A stretch of DNA of 22,271 nt from a virus, in the IMG/VR virus record IMGVR_UViG_3300050120_000212, positions 1 through 22,271 of that record; one strand, 5' to 3'. A model generated the notes under the pieces. It was not told where the DNA came from. It saw only the letters and a list, made by a program, of their open reading frames with translations, and made no database searches. Positions 1 to 5,029 of the stretch are shown one piece after another (positions within the stretch are counted from its first letter, which is position 1; the number at the start of each line of letters is the position of its first letter). A program made the position numbers and the translations under genes.

Positions 1-5
1 ATCCG

Positions 6-215
6 ATGAAGCATCCTCTAAGCGACTTTGGCTACAAGCGACCACCTCACTGGCTTTGGCTTCGCTCGCGCTTCCTCTACGGGGTCATGTCGAAATTAAA
101 CGACGTGCAGCTGATTTTGAGAGGTCGTTGCAGCTTGCACCGTGCGTGGCAGGCGGGTCATGACGATGGGACGCGGATGGAATATCACCGCACTGTCATC
201 ATGGGCGGCCGATAG
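6..215 (+). CDS. Small hypothetical protein, possibly 5'-truncated
   Basis: Product is not recognised. The frame is open from the left edge of the window to a TAG stop, so the gene may start outside; an internal ATG at 87 after a GGGG stretch is an alternative start giving 42 residues. The C-terminal half (AWQAGHDDGTRMEYHRTV) has the look of a real small soluble phage protein, rich in charged and aromatic residues, while the N-terminal part is arginine- and tryptophan-rich and less convincing. A second frame (bases 2-163) is also open from the edge and cannot be excluded. No domain or membrane segment is visible. The next gene begins 48 nt downstream. Confidence 0.4.
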   Translation: MKHPLSDFGYKRPPHWLWLRSRFLYGVMSKLNDVQLILRGRCSLHRAWQAGHDDGTRMEYHRTVIMGGR

Positions 216-220
216 GTCGC

Positions 221-234
221 ACAATGTATATTGT
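221..234 (+). promoter_or_regulatory. Dyad overlapping a possible -10 box
   Basis: ACAAT-GTAT-ATTGT is a perfect 5-bp inverted repeat with a 4-nt centre, and a TATATT hexamer (227-232) lies inside it. A start site near 239 would give a leader of about 25 nt to the ATG at 264. No -35 box is visible. It could be an operator over a promoter, but short AT-rich dyads also arise by chance. Confidence 0.3.
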
Positions 235-263
235 AGGAAGTCAACCAAAACCGAGGAATCCCC

Positions 264-500
264 ATGCGCGAAGTGAAGAGCCAAGAGCCCCTAGACCCAA
301 TCGTTATGGTCGCAGGCAATATTTCTATTAACGACCTGCAAGCGGCATCGAATTACGTGACCATTCACGGGAAGACGGACATCGTTTGGCTCGCTGCTGA
401 AAAGGCCATTGAAGCGGCTGATGCTGACCCTTCTTTCATAAAGGAAGCGACAGAGCTATTCATAACTGCTCTACGGGTGCACGGCCTCTTGGCTAGGTGA
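264..500 (+). CDS. Small hypothetical protein, 78 aa
   Basis: Product is not recognised. The ATG at 264 has a GAGGA Shine-Dalgarno 7 nt upstream, which supports this start. The protein is soluble and alpha-helical in character, with an acidic middle (EAADADPSF) and a hydrophobic C-terminal helix (ELFITALRVHGLL). No signal peptide, transmembrane segment or metal site is seen. Its TGA stop is the first part of an extended -10 motif (498-506) that faces the next gene. It belongs to the early-type block of small genes with individual SD sites. Function is unknown. Confidence 0.75.
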   Translation: MREVKSQEPLDPIVMVAGNISINDLQAASNYVTIHGKTDIVWLAAEKAIEAADADPSFIKEATELFITALRVHGLLAR

Positions 501-506
501 TAAACT
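498..506 (+). promoter_or_regulatory. Extended -10 motif TGATAAACT
   Basis: TG-A-TAAACT fits the TGnTAnAAT family repeated through the window. Its TGA is the stop codon of the gene ending at 500. No TTGACA-like -35 box is found at normal spacing. The next start codon is at 570, so a leader of about 57 nt is predicted, containing the inverted repeat CAGCG/CGCTG (532-536 and 549-553). Confidence 0.4.
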
Positions 507-569
507 AGACACCAGAGCTGTCTTCACTGCTCAGCGCCCACTCCTGGACGCTGCTTGTGGAGAGAGCAC

Positions 570-911
570 ATGGACATTGATACGAAGGAACGTGTTGCCG
601 AGATACGGAGGTTGAATACGGAGTTCCGTACGACCTTTCGCGGCGGCCAAGTTCTACTTACGGCAAGCGTCGCTGCACTGCCCAGCACAGACAAAGCGAA
701 TGGCTTGCAGGCAATCGCGGAGTTCAAAGCCTTCAATGAGGAGAATGATCCGCACTTAGAGGCGGACTACGGCTCGTTCGACCTCTCGGGCAGGGAGTGG
801 TGGTTCAAAATAGATTATTTTGCGCCGGATATGGAGCACGCTTCCGAAGATCCCGGCGACCCGGAGAAGACCATGCGGGTGATGACTGTCGGCCTGTCGA
901 TGGATCGGTGA
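570..911 (+). CDS. Hypothetical protein, 113 aa
   Basis: Product is not recognised. The ATG at 570 is chosen over the in-frame TTG at 555 because a GGAGAG Shine-Dalgarno sits just upstream of it. The N-terminal third (IDTKERVAEIRRLNTEFRTTF) looks helical. The middle carries ANGLQAIAEFKAFNEENDPHLEADYG and an aromatic-rich stretch ending in WWFKIDYF, suggesting a small alpha/beta soluble protein. No membrane segment or metal motif is seen. The C-terminal residues VMTVGLSMDR are common in small phage proteins of the 'DUF3768' type, which have a similar layout, so that family is a guess to test. A strong hairpin terminator follows 5 nt after the stop. Confidence 0.75.
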   Translation: MDIDTKERVAEIRRLNTEFRTTFRGGQVLLTASVAALPSTDKANGLQAIAEFKAFNEENDPHLEADYGSFDLSGREWWFKIDYFAPDMEHASEDPGDPEKTMRVMTVGLSMDR

Positions 912-916
912 CACAC

Positions 917-942
917 GGCTCCTTCGGGAGCCTTTTTCTTTT
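917..942 (+). terminator. Intrinsic terminator, UUCG tetraloop
   Basis: A perfect GGCTCC/GGAGCC stem closed by a TTCG tetraloop is followed by TTTTTCTTTT. It ends the transcript of the gene at 570-911. Confidence 0.93.
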
Positions 943-971
943 GCTGCAACATGGCGCACGCTGCAACATGG
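943..971 (+). repeat. 12-bp direct repeat
   Basis: GCTGCAACATGG occurs at 943-954 and again at 960-971, a perfect repeat with a period of 17 nt. It lies in the gap between the terminator and the gene at 1037, and a CCTGT-G-ACAGG dyad follows at 975-985. The arrangement suggests a regulatory protein site, but its function is unknown. Confidence 0.6.
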
Positions 972-974
972 TGG

Positions 975-985
975 CCTGTGACAGG
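975..985. promoter_or_regulatory. Short perfect dyad, possible operator
   Basis: CCTGT-G-ACAGG is a perfect 5-bp inverted repeat around one base. It sits just after the 12-bp direct repeat and 52 nt before the start at 1037. An operator is plausible only by position. Confidence 0.3.
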
Positions 986-1009
986 ACCATTTTTGTGTGA
1001 TTGATAGTT

Positions 1010-1031
1010 GTCTCCTAGAAACAAAGGAGAC
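1010..1031 (+). promoter_or_regulatory. Hairpin that sequesters the ribosome binding site
   Basis: GTCTCC (1010-1015) and GGAGAC (1026-1031) form a perfect 6-bp stem around a 10-nt loop. The 3' arm is the Shine-Dalgarno site (AAAGGAG) of the gene starting at 1037. If the hairpin folds, the site is hidden, which suggests translational control. Confidence 0.6.
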
Positions 1032-1036
1032 TCCCT

Positions 1037-1324
1037 ATGAGACATCAACCTATCAACCTCCACAACGCCAACTTACTTACAGAAAGTGGCGATATTCAGT
1101 GTGACGCACATCGTCGTCGAGCTAACGATGAACGCGAACGTCAGATGGAGGAAGCACATCAGCGCCTCATTATGCGCTTCGCCCCGTTTATTTGGCCCGA
1201 CGACGAACGAATACAAGACCCGGTCAAGCTGATGGAGACCGTAGCCGAACGACTGTGGTCTGGCGCACAAACCGAAAAGGACCGTCGAATGCGCCTGGAA
1301 CAGGACGAAAGCTGGCCCGTTTAG
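1037..1324 (+). CDS. Hypothetical charged protein, 95 aa
   Basis: Product is not recognised. The ATG at 1037 has an AAAGGAG Shine-Dalgarno at proper distance, although that site lies in a hairpin. Residues about 25-50 are very rich in Arg, Glu and His (HRRRANDERERQMEEAHQR) and probably form one long helix. A conserved-looking segment FAPFIWPDDERIQDP follows, and the C-terminus is charged. No membrane segment, cysteine pair or enzyme motif is visible. It stands alone between two strong terminators (917-942 and 1338-1363), so it is an independent transcription unit. Function is unknown. Confidence 0.75.
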   Translation: MRHQPINLHNANLLTESGDIQCDAHRRRANDERERQMEEAHQRLIMRFAPFIWPDDERIQDPVKLMETVAERLWSGAQTEKDRRMRLEQDESWPV

Positions 1325-1337
1325 GCCCGCACACACT

Positions 1338-1363
1338 GGCCCGCTTCGGCGGGCCTTTCTTTT
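1338..1363 (+). terminator. Intrinsic terminator, UUCG tetraloop
   Basis: A perfect 7-bp GGCCCGC/GCGGGCC stem closed by TTCG is followed by TTTCTTTT. It ends the transcript of the gene at 1037-1324. Confidence 0.93.
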
Positions 1364-1366
1364 GCA

Positions 1367-1375
1367 TGGTACGAT
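1367..1375 (+). promoter_or_regulatory. Extended -10 motif TGGTACGAT
   Basis: TG-G-TACGAT lies directly after the terminator and 118 nt before the start at 1493. It fits the TGnTAnnAT family. The predicted leader of about 110 nt holds a GGCGC-TC-GCGCC repeat (1444-1455) and the SD hairpin at 1465-1492. Confidence 0.4.
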
Positions 1376-1464
1376 AAATAGCGGCAGTACAAACGACCTA
1401 GCCAGGTCCACTAAATATCAACGCACCCTCATCAAAACGCAGCGGCGCTCGCGCCGTGTGCGCG

Positions 1465-1492
1465 GGCGTTCGCCTCTCATAAGGAGAACGCC
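1465..1492 (+). promoter_or_regulatory. Second hairpin enclosing a ribosome binding site
   Basis: GGCGTTC (1465-1471) and GAACGCC (1486-1492) are a perfect 7-bp inverted repeat ending at the base before the ATG at 1493. An inner CCT/AGG pairing (1473-1475 with 1482-1484) would place the AAGGAG Shine-Dalgarno itself in the stem. This suggests translational regulation of the DUF932-like gene. Confidence 0.6.
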
Positions 1493-2209
1493 ATGACCTT
1501 GATGTTGCACAGCGGCGCCAATGCCGTCTCTTACGATGCCCTACGCGCTGTTGTCACTCCGAAGGGAACGGACACGCACGTCCCAATCCCGCACAATGAG
1601 CTTGTGGAATTGGTCCGGTACACGCTGGGATTCTTCGGCCATGAGATTGCCGATGAAACCCACGCCGTCACGCCCGATGGCTCTCGGTACTTCGGCCTCA
1701 TGTCTCTGCGATCGCCCTACGGCGATTACACGGACACTGTCGGCTTGCGCAATAGTCACGACAAATCCTTCCCCATCGGGATTGCTTTCGGCAGTCGGGT
1801 GTTCGTTTGCGATAACCTCGCCTTCAACGCCGACATCGTCATCAAGCGCAAGCACACGGTCAAGGCTAAACGAGAATTGCCTGGTCTGGTTACCGAGATC
1901 GTCCAACCACTTCAGGCTCAGCGCATCGCCCAGAACACGAAGCTACTAACCTACCAAGCGTCTCCTATCAGCGATGCTGTTGCCGACCAAGCGATAATGC
2001 AGATGTATCGTCGAGACGTAATTGGCGTCCAGGCTATCGGGCACGTCGTAAAGGCTTGGGAAGAGCCGCCGCACGATTGGGGTTCAAAGAGTGCTTGGAG
2101 GCTCTTCAACGCTGCAACCTTTGCCCTTGCTGGGAAGGTGGCAGAACGGCCGGATTTGACCAAGCAGCTTCACCAGGTCATCGACGGCACCTGTGAACGG
2201 CTGCAATGA
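1493..2209 (+). CDS. DUF932-like phage/plasmid protein
   Basis: A protein of 238 residues resembling the DUF932 family, which is common on phages and plasmids and has no established biochemical role. The recognisable core is RNSHDKSFPIGIAFGSRVFV, then CDNLAF and KRKHT (about residues 84-122), matching the family pattern of NSxDxS, a Cys-Asn/Asp turn and a downstream His-Thr. The C-terminal half is helical. The start ATG has an AAGGAG Shine-Dalgarno 7 nt upstream, inside a hairpin. It is shorter than typical family members of 300 or more residues. The stop overlaps the next start by ATGA, so the gene at 2206 is probably co-translated. Confidence 0.7.
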   Translation: MTLMLHSGANAVSYDALRAVVTPKGTDTHVPIPHNELVELVRYTLGFFGHEIADETHAVTPDGSRYFGLMSLRSPYGDYTDTVGLRNSHDKSFPIGIAFGSRVFVCDNLAFNADIVIKRKHTVKAKRELPGLVTEIVQPLQAQRIAQNTKLLTYQASPISDAVADQAIMQMYRRDVIGVQAIGHVVKAWEEPPHDWGSKSAWRLFNAATFALAGKVAERPDLTKQLHQVIDGTCERLQ

Positions 2210-2382
2210 AGACGGTCGAGTACGAGTTCACTCTACCGGACGGCTCCAAACGATACGAGTTCGTTGACCCCGACAACGACATGAGCGTGATGCAGCAAAT
2301 CGAATTGTGCAAGAAGCTGCATGGTGCCGTTGCAGCTCAGCCCGTGCAACCCACCCTGTTTGATTACGGCCCTGCGAAATAG
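2206..2382 (+). CDS. Small hypothetical protein, 58 aa
   Basis: A short gene whose ATG overlaps the TGA stop of the DUF932-like gene by 4 nt, an arrangement typical of translational coupling. It has no SD of its own. The protein starts MKTVEYEFTLPDGSKRYEF, which suggests a small beta-rich fold, continues with an acidic turn and a helix (MSVMQQIELCKKLHG), and ends in a proline-rich tail (QPVQPTLFDYGPAK). Its last codons form the 5' arm of the terminator at 2369-2396. Function is unknown; the coupling suggests it works with the upstream protein. Confidence 0.7.
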   Translation: MKTVEYEFTLPDGSKRYEFVDPDNDMSVMQQIELCKKLHGAVAAQPVQPTLFDYGPAK

Positions 2383-2396
2383 CAGGGCTTTTTCTT
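2369..2396 (+). terminator. Intrinsic terminator overlapping a gene end
   Basis: A perfect 7-bp GCCCTGC/GCAGGGC stem with a GAAATA loop is followed by TTTTTCTT. The 5' arm and the stop codon belong to the gene 2206-2382. Five nucleotides later a new promoter-like motif begins. Confidence 0.92.
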
Positions 2397-2397
2397 G

Positions 2398-2406
2398 GGT
2401 TACAAT
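2398..2406 (+). promoter_or_regulatory. -10 motif GGTTACAAT, predicted leaderless start
   Basis: TACAAT (2401-2406) ends 7 nt before the ATG at 2413, so transcription would start at or beside the A of the start codon. It has GG instead of TG in the extension. Its position right after a terminator supports a fresh promoter. Confidence 0.55.
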
Positions 2407-2412
2407 CAGGAC

Positions 2413-2595
2413 ATGGAGACAACCTTTAGAATTGGGGACTTGGTGGAGAAAATAAGCGGGTATCAATTTCCCGGCACAATTGTCGCTGTGTTTTTTACCG
2501 CAAAGGGGGACATTCGCTACGTTGTCGAAATGGAGCATTTCGGACTTCTGCACATCTTCAATGAACAGCAGCTCGCCAAACGGATGGTAAAATAA
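2413..2595 (+). CDS. Small KOW/SH3-like hypothetical protein, 60 aa
   Basis: The ATG at 2413 is chosen over an upstream in-frame TTG because the terminator and the -10 motif occupy the bases before it. The protein (FRIGDLVEKISGYQFPGTIV followed by a strand-rich stretch with RYVVEMEHFGLLHIF) reads like a single small beta barrel, with the GDxVxKxxGxxFPGTIV pattern seen in many short proteobacterial phage proteins. Binding partner is unknown. There is no SD site, and the start sits 7 nt after TACAAT, so a leaderless transcript is predicted. Its stop lies inside the next promoter motif. Confidence 0.8.
   Translation: METTFRIGDLVEKISGYQFPGTIVAVFFTAKGDIRYVVEMEHFGLLHIFNEQQLAKRMVK
2585..2593 (+). 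promoter_or_regulatory. Extended -10 motif TGGTAAAAT
   Basis: TG-G-TAAAAT overlaps the last codons and the stop of the gene ending at 2595. The expected start of transcription is about 2600, the 5' foot of the hairpin that presents the next SD site. The sequence TAAAATAAAC is shared with the motif at 9940. Confidence 0.55.
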
Positions 2596-2598
2596 ACA

Positions 2599-2621
2599 GC
2601 GGACGTTCAAAGGAGGTTCGC
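2599..2621 (+). promoter_or_regulatory. Leader hairpin with SD site in the loop
   Basis: GCGGAC (2599-2604) pairs with GTTCGC (2616-2621) as a 6-bp stem with one G-U pair, directly abutting the ATG at 2622. The loop contains AAAGGAG. Unlike the hairpins at 1010 and 1465, the ribosome site is exposed in the loop here. Confidence 0.5.
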
Positions 2622-2834
2622 ATGTTAGAGAACGCCAAGCGTACCTACGCGCTTGCTGACTTCACTGTTGAAGGTAAGGCCGATAAATGGTTCTACTGGA
2701 AAACCGCCAGATATGGGGACAAAGAAGAACGCAGAGGCCCCTACTCCAGTATCGCCAGCGTCACGCTCATGGTTGCCCGCGAATTGAAGCGGGAGATCAC
2801 CAAGCGGGACGCCGTACACCAGCTACCGGAATAG
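2622..2834 (+). CDS. Small hypothetical protein, 70 aa
   Basis: The ATG has a strong AAAGGAGG Shine-Dalgarno. The protein has an N-terminal strand region (YALADFTVEGKADKWFYW), a basic turn (KTARYGDKEERRGPYSS) and a C-terminal helix (SVTLMVARELKREITKRDAV). The RGPYSSIASVTLM segment is the sort of conserved core found in short phage proteins of soil alphaproteobacteria, from memory, but no function is attached to it. No membrane or metal motif is seen. It is the last + strand gene before a terminator and the first reverse-strand gene. Confidence 0.8.
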   Translation: MLENAKRTYALADFTVEGKADKWFYWKTARYGDKEERRGPYSSIASVTLMVARELKREITKRDAVHQLPE

Positions 2835-2891
2835 AGTTAGCCCTCGTCTGCTATCCCACCTAGGCTGCCGCAAGCTTCTACCTGGGCGCAG

Positions 2892-2900
2892 TGTTACGTT
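2892..2900 (+). promoter_or_regulatory. Orphan extended -10 motif TGTTACGTT
   Basis: TG-T-TACGTT lies in the 148-nt gap (2835-2982) between the gene ending at 2834 and the terminator at 2983. No good reading frame follows, so if active it would give an RNA of about 100 nt. The rest of this gap holds no gene or tRNA that I can see. Confidence 0.3.
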
Positions 2901-2982
2901 TGCAGCAGGGGAACATCAGGAACGCCCCGAGCGCGTTAAATTCGTCGCCGGGACCTCATCTGTGGACAGGGCTATTTTCTAC

Positions 2983-3009
2983 CCCCGCAATTCGCGGGGT
3001 TTTTCTTTT
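2983..3009 (+). terminator. Intrinsic terminator before a reverse-strand gene
   Basis: A perfect 6-bp CCCCGC/GCGGGG stem with an AATTC loop is followed by TTTTTCTTTT. It stops + strand transcription before it enters the reverse-strand gene, whose stop codon overlaps the end of the T tract. Confidence 0.92.
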
Positions 3010-3679
3010 ACAGTTTGACCTGGCCGCGATCAATTCGGTGCTTCAAGTTTGTAAGAGTCGCGAGAAGATACGCGGCCTGCCGCACGTAGTCCAATGTCTC
3101 ATCGGGGCTGGGAAGTGCCCGCGCCTGCGCTATCAGATTGCGACCATCGAGCAACGTTTTATACAACGCAAACATGTCAGCGCTTATTGCATTCTTCCAG
3201 GAGAGTGCGCCCATAATCATCAGCTCATCAATGCCGTTGCTTGGCTCGAATCCCATTGTCTTGCCAATCTCCAGCACCTTCGCCTCTACCGCTTCAAATC
3301 CGGATATGATCTGACCCGCCGCCGTCGTGTTCCATAGATCGATGCCTTGCAGGTTGGGCTGTACCCATTTGCTATCGCGCGTGCGTCCGCGACCGCGATC
3401 AATCGGTTCCGGCAGACTTGGGGCTTTGCCTTGTTCGAGTTCGGGCGAAAGATCGCTGTCATCTGTCAGTTGCGGCAGAGGTGGAGAGCGATCGATAATC
3501 TTTTTGCCCTCGTCCACACTGGCACCAAGGGTAATTTCTGTACCCCAGATGTTCACCTTTAGCAGCCGCGCGACTAGCGGGCCGACATGCTTCCTCAGCA
3601 TTAACAACAAAACGAGCAACACCACAGGCAGTGACAGAATGTGGCCTGTCATACCTTCGATAAATTGCAGCCAGTTCAT
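3008..3679 (-). CDS. Membrane-anchored hypothetical protein (cargo gene)
   Basis: A reverse-strand protein of 223 residues. The ATG at 3679 is preferred to the in-frame GTG at 3691 because the GGTGGGG stretch then serves as its SD site. One hydrophobic helix at residues 12-29 (HILSLPVVLLVLLLMLR) is followed by positive charges and WGTEITLG, suggesting a cytoplasmic C-terminal body. That body has a proline- and Asp/Glu-rich linker (60-95) and helices up to residue 223. No enzyme motif is visible. It is bounded by a + strand terminator and a divergent promoter, as expected for a self-contained moron. A role in superinfection exclusion or host membrane change would be a guess. Confidence 0.75.
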   Translation of the reverse strand: MNWLQFIEGMTGHILSLPVVLLVLLLMLRKHVGPLVARLLKVNIWGTEITLGASVDEGKKIIDRSPPLPQLTDDSDLSPELEQGKAPSLPEPIDRGRGRTRDSKWVQPNLQGIDLWNTTAAGQIISGFEAVEAKVLEIGKTMGFEPSNGIDELMIMGALSWKNAISADMFALYKTLLDGRNLIAQARALPSPDETLDYVRQAAYLLATLTNLKHRIDRGQVKL

Positions 3680-3702
3680 AAACGTCCCCACCCTGGAAGC
3701 AT

Positions 3703-3731
3703 CATGCCGCGTATTTCTCGGTGATACAATT
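3703..3731 (-). promoter_or_regulatory. Possible reverse promoter, divergent from RusA
   Basis: On the reverse strand TTGTAT is followed after 17 nt by CATGAT, a weak -35/-10 pair about 16 nt before the GGGTGGGG stretch of the gene starting at 3679. The -35 is the reverse complement of the + strand TACAAT motif, so both directions would share bases. Confidence 0.3.
3722..3730 (+). promoter_or_regulatory. Extended -10 motif TGATACAAT, leaderless rusA
   Basis: TG-A-TACAAT ends exactly 7 nt before the GTG start at 3737, the same spacing as at 2413. No -35 box is found. Transcription should begin at or next to the start codon. Confidence 0.65.
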
Positions 3732-3736
3732 GGGAA

Positions 3737-4090
3737 GTGAATACCGTCGTCCTCACAGGCGAACCCAAGTCAACCCAGCATATCTACCGCAACACCTGCC
3801 GAGGTGGCTATTCAACCACCTACATGACCCCGGAGGGCAAGGCACTCAAGGAGCAATATCAGTGGGAGGCCAGGTCCCAGTGGAAAGGGAAGCCCCTGGA
3901 GGGTGACATCGAGGTGTCGATCACGCTTTACTTCGGCACTAAGCGCCGCGCTGACCTGGACAACTTCAACAAGCTCAGCTTGGACGCCCTCACTGGCATT
4001 GCGTACCTGGACGACAGCCAGATATCAAAGCTGACTCTTGCCCGCGCATATGACAAGGAACGACCCCGCCTCGAAATCTCTGTGCTATAA
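3737..4090 (+). CDS. rusA: RusA-type Holliday junction resolvase
   Basis: A 117-residue member of the RusA family, which cuts four-way DNA junctions as a dimer with Mg2+. The catalytic signature is clear: RRADLDNFNKLSLDAL at residues 70-85 followed by YLDDSQI at 90-96. The acidic residues D73, D75 and D92 or D93 correspond to the metal-binding carboxylates of the E. coli enzyme. The N-terminus (VVLTGEPKSTQHIY) is the usual first strand. Length is normal for the family. The start is a GTG with no SD site, 7 nt after TACAAT. In phages the enzyme resolves branched DNA before packaging. Its TAA stop lies inside the next TATAAT. Confidence 0.93.
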   Translation: MNTVVLTGEPKSTQHIYRNTCRGGYSTTYMTPEGKALKEQYQWEARSQWKGKPLEGDIEVSITLYFGTKRRADLDNFNKLSLDALTGIAYLDDSQISKLTLARAYDKERPRLEISVL

Positions 4091-4091
4091 T
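4083..4091 (+). promoter_or_regulatory. Extended -10 motif TGCTATAAT
   Basis: TG-C-TATAAT has the consensus -10 hexamer. It contains the rusA stop codon (TAA, 4088-4090). The next ATG is at 4122, giving a leader of about 24 nt without an SD site. Confidence 0.6.
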
Positions 4092-4121
4092 GTGCGTATT
4101 ATCAATTCACGTGAAAATAAC

Positions 4122-4289
4122 ATGCAACCAACATCGATAACTGTTGTGCAACCTGATGGCTCTATTTGGACCGCCAGCGCTTTCACACAGATTACGGCTC
4201 CTGATCCTTTCGTTCCGACGGAGGCACAGGTGCAAGCAGCAGTAGATGCCGGCATTATCGCCGCATACACTCCTGCACAGACAGCATAG
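4122..4289 (+). CDS. Small hypothetical protein, 55 aa
   Basis: Product is not recognised. The ATG at 4122 follows a TATAAT promoter motif by 31 nt. An in-frame GTG at 4092 is too close to the -10 to be transcribed as a start. The N-terminal half (TSITVVQPDGSIWTASAF) looks like a beta hairpin, and the C-terminal half (PTEAQVQAAVDAGIIAAY) is a short amphipathic helix. It is close in style to short phage proteins found near structural modules, but no function can be given. A GC hairpin follows the gene and separates it from the convergent reverse-strand gene. Confidence 0.65.
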   Translation: MQPTSITVVQPDGSIWTASAFTQITAPDPFVPTEAQVQAAVDAGIIAAYTPAQTA

Positions 4290-4311
4290 TTCATCAGCCC
4301 TGCAAGCATAT

Positions 4312-4338
4312 GCGCGTCCAGTAGTGGGCGTGCATTTT
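4312..4338 (+). terminator. Possible terminator between convergent genes
   Basis: GCGCGTCC (4312-4319) pairs with GGGCGTGC (4326-4333) through 8 bp including two G-U pairs, with an AGTAGT loop, followed by ATTTT. The T tract is short, so this is a moderate candidate. Confidence 0.5.
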
Positions 4339-4339
4339 G

Positions 4340-4960
4340 CTATCTGATGCCCCAATGTATCCCTTGAACAACTCGCAGCGGCTCGTCTTTGTTGAACAGC
4401 TGCTTTTGCTCCCCGCCCTCTTTTCCTCCGGGTAACACATAGAGCGCCTGTATCCATCTGAACGATGCGCTATCGGCCGTCATCGCATATATCTCAACAC
4501 ACACAATATGTTTTGCCGCTGCCTCACCTGCGTCTTCAGCGTGATATTTGACCTGGTAGCCGTCCAACTTCCACGGATAAGAGATATCGACTTTCGCGTT
4601 CATCATCTGAATCTCACCCGGCTTAATAATTAGGGGGCTCGCATTCAGCAGAATGTTCTTCGCAAGCGTAAGTCCCTCCTCGCACTCGCTCTGATCGCTA
4701 CCATTGCCTCTAGCTAGCACCAGCGTTCCATACACCTCACTAATGACGGCAGGGCGATTTCCTGAGTTGATGAAAGTCAGGTCCTGCTTCAGATCCAGCG
4801 TGAAGTCCTGCTTGTCCCGACTGACATTCAATGAGTTGCCGAACACCACTCGAATGTCGTCCTGATGGAGCAGTATGTTGTACCCCGCCGAACCCGCAGC
4901 AATTATTACAGACACAAGCGAAATCGTTATTGCCAACCAGTCACGCTTAGACTCTGCCAT
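4340..4960 (-). CDS. Membrane-anchored hypothetical protein (cargo gene)
   Basis: A reverse-strand protein of 206 residues. The ATG at 4960 is chosen because GGGGAGC lies just upstream as an SD site. The N-terminus MAESKRDW is charged and is followed by one hydrophobic helix (WLAITISLVSVIIAAGSAGY, residues 8-27). The rest reads as a beta-sandwich: an FINSGNRPAVISEVYGTL segment near residue 65, then KPGEIQMMNAKVDISYPW. This layout, one membrane anchor plus an Ig-like body, is seen in unknown proteins of many bacteria. No enzyme motif is visible. It is the second reverse-strand gene flanking rusA, convergent to the gene at 4122 and divergent from the gene at 5026. Envelope modification or exclusion of other phages is only an inference. 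Confidence 0.75.
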   Translation of the reverse strand: MAESKRDWLAITISLVSVIIAAGSAGYNILLHQDDIRVVFGNSLNVSRDKQDFTLDLKQDLTFINSGNRPAVISEVYGTLVLARGNGSDQSECEEGLTLAKNILLNASPLIIKPGEIQMMNAKVDISYPWKLDGYQVKYHAEDAGEAAAKHIVCVEIYAMTADSASFRWIQALYVLPGGKEGGEQKQLFNKDEPLRVVQGIHWGIR

Positions 4961-4996
4961 TTTGCTCCCCGCAATTTCAACGAGCATGCCCACGTG

Positions 4997-5005
4997 TGTT
5001 ACAAT
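4997..5005 (+). promoter_or_regulatory. Extended -10 motif TGTTACAAT
   Basis: TG-T-TACAAT is divergent from the reverse gene starting at 4960. It ends 7 nt before an ATG at 5012 that opens a 5-codon frame, and 21 nt before the ATG at 5026. No -35 box is found. Confidence 0.6.
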
Positions 5006-5011
5006 TTGGCA

Positions 5012-5029
5012 ATGGCCGTTTCGGCATGA
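5012..5029 (+). other. Possible 5-codon leader frame
   Basis: ATG GCC GTT TCG GCA TGA encodes MAVSA. Its ATG sits at the leaderless distance from TACAAT, and its TGA overlaps the ATG at 5026 as ATGA. A leaderless ribosome could therefore pass directly to the next gene. This may be chance. Confidence 0.25.

Noticed and set aside
96-284. Reverse-strand 62-aa frame
   Set aside because: It overlaps the SD site and start of the gene at 264 and has no visible SD or promoter.
2891-3337. + strand frame of 148 aa
   Set aside because: It crosses a strong intrinsic terminator and is mostly antisense to the reverse-strand membrane gene.
3327-3740. + strand frame of 137 aa
   Set aside because: It is antisense to the reverse-strand membrane protein and rich in Ser, Arg and Pro, typical of a shadow.
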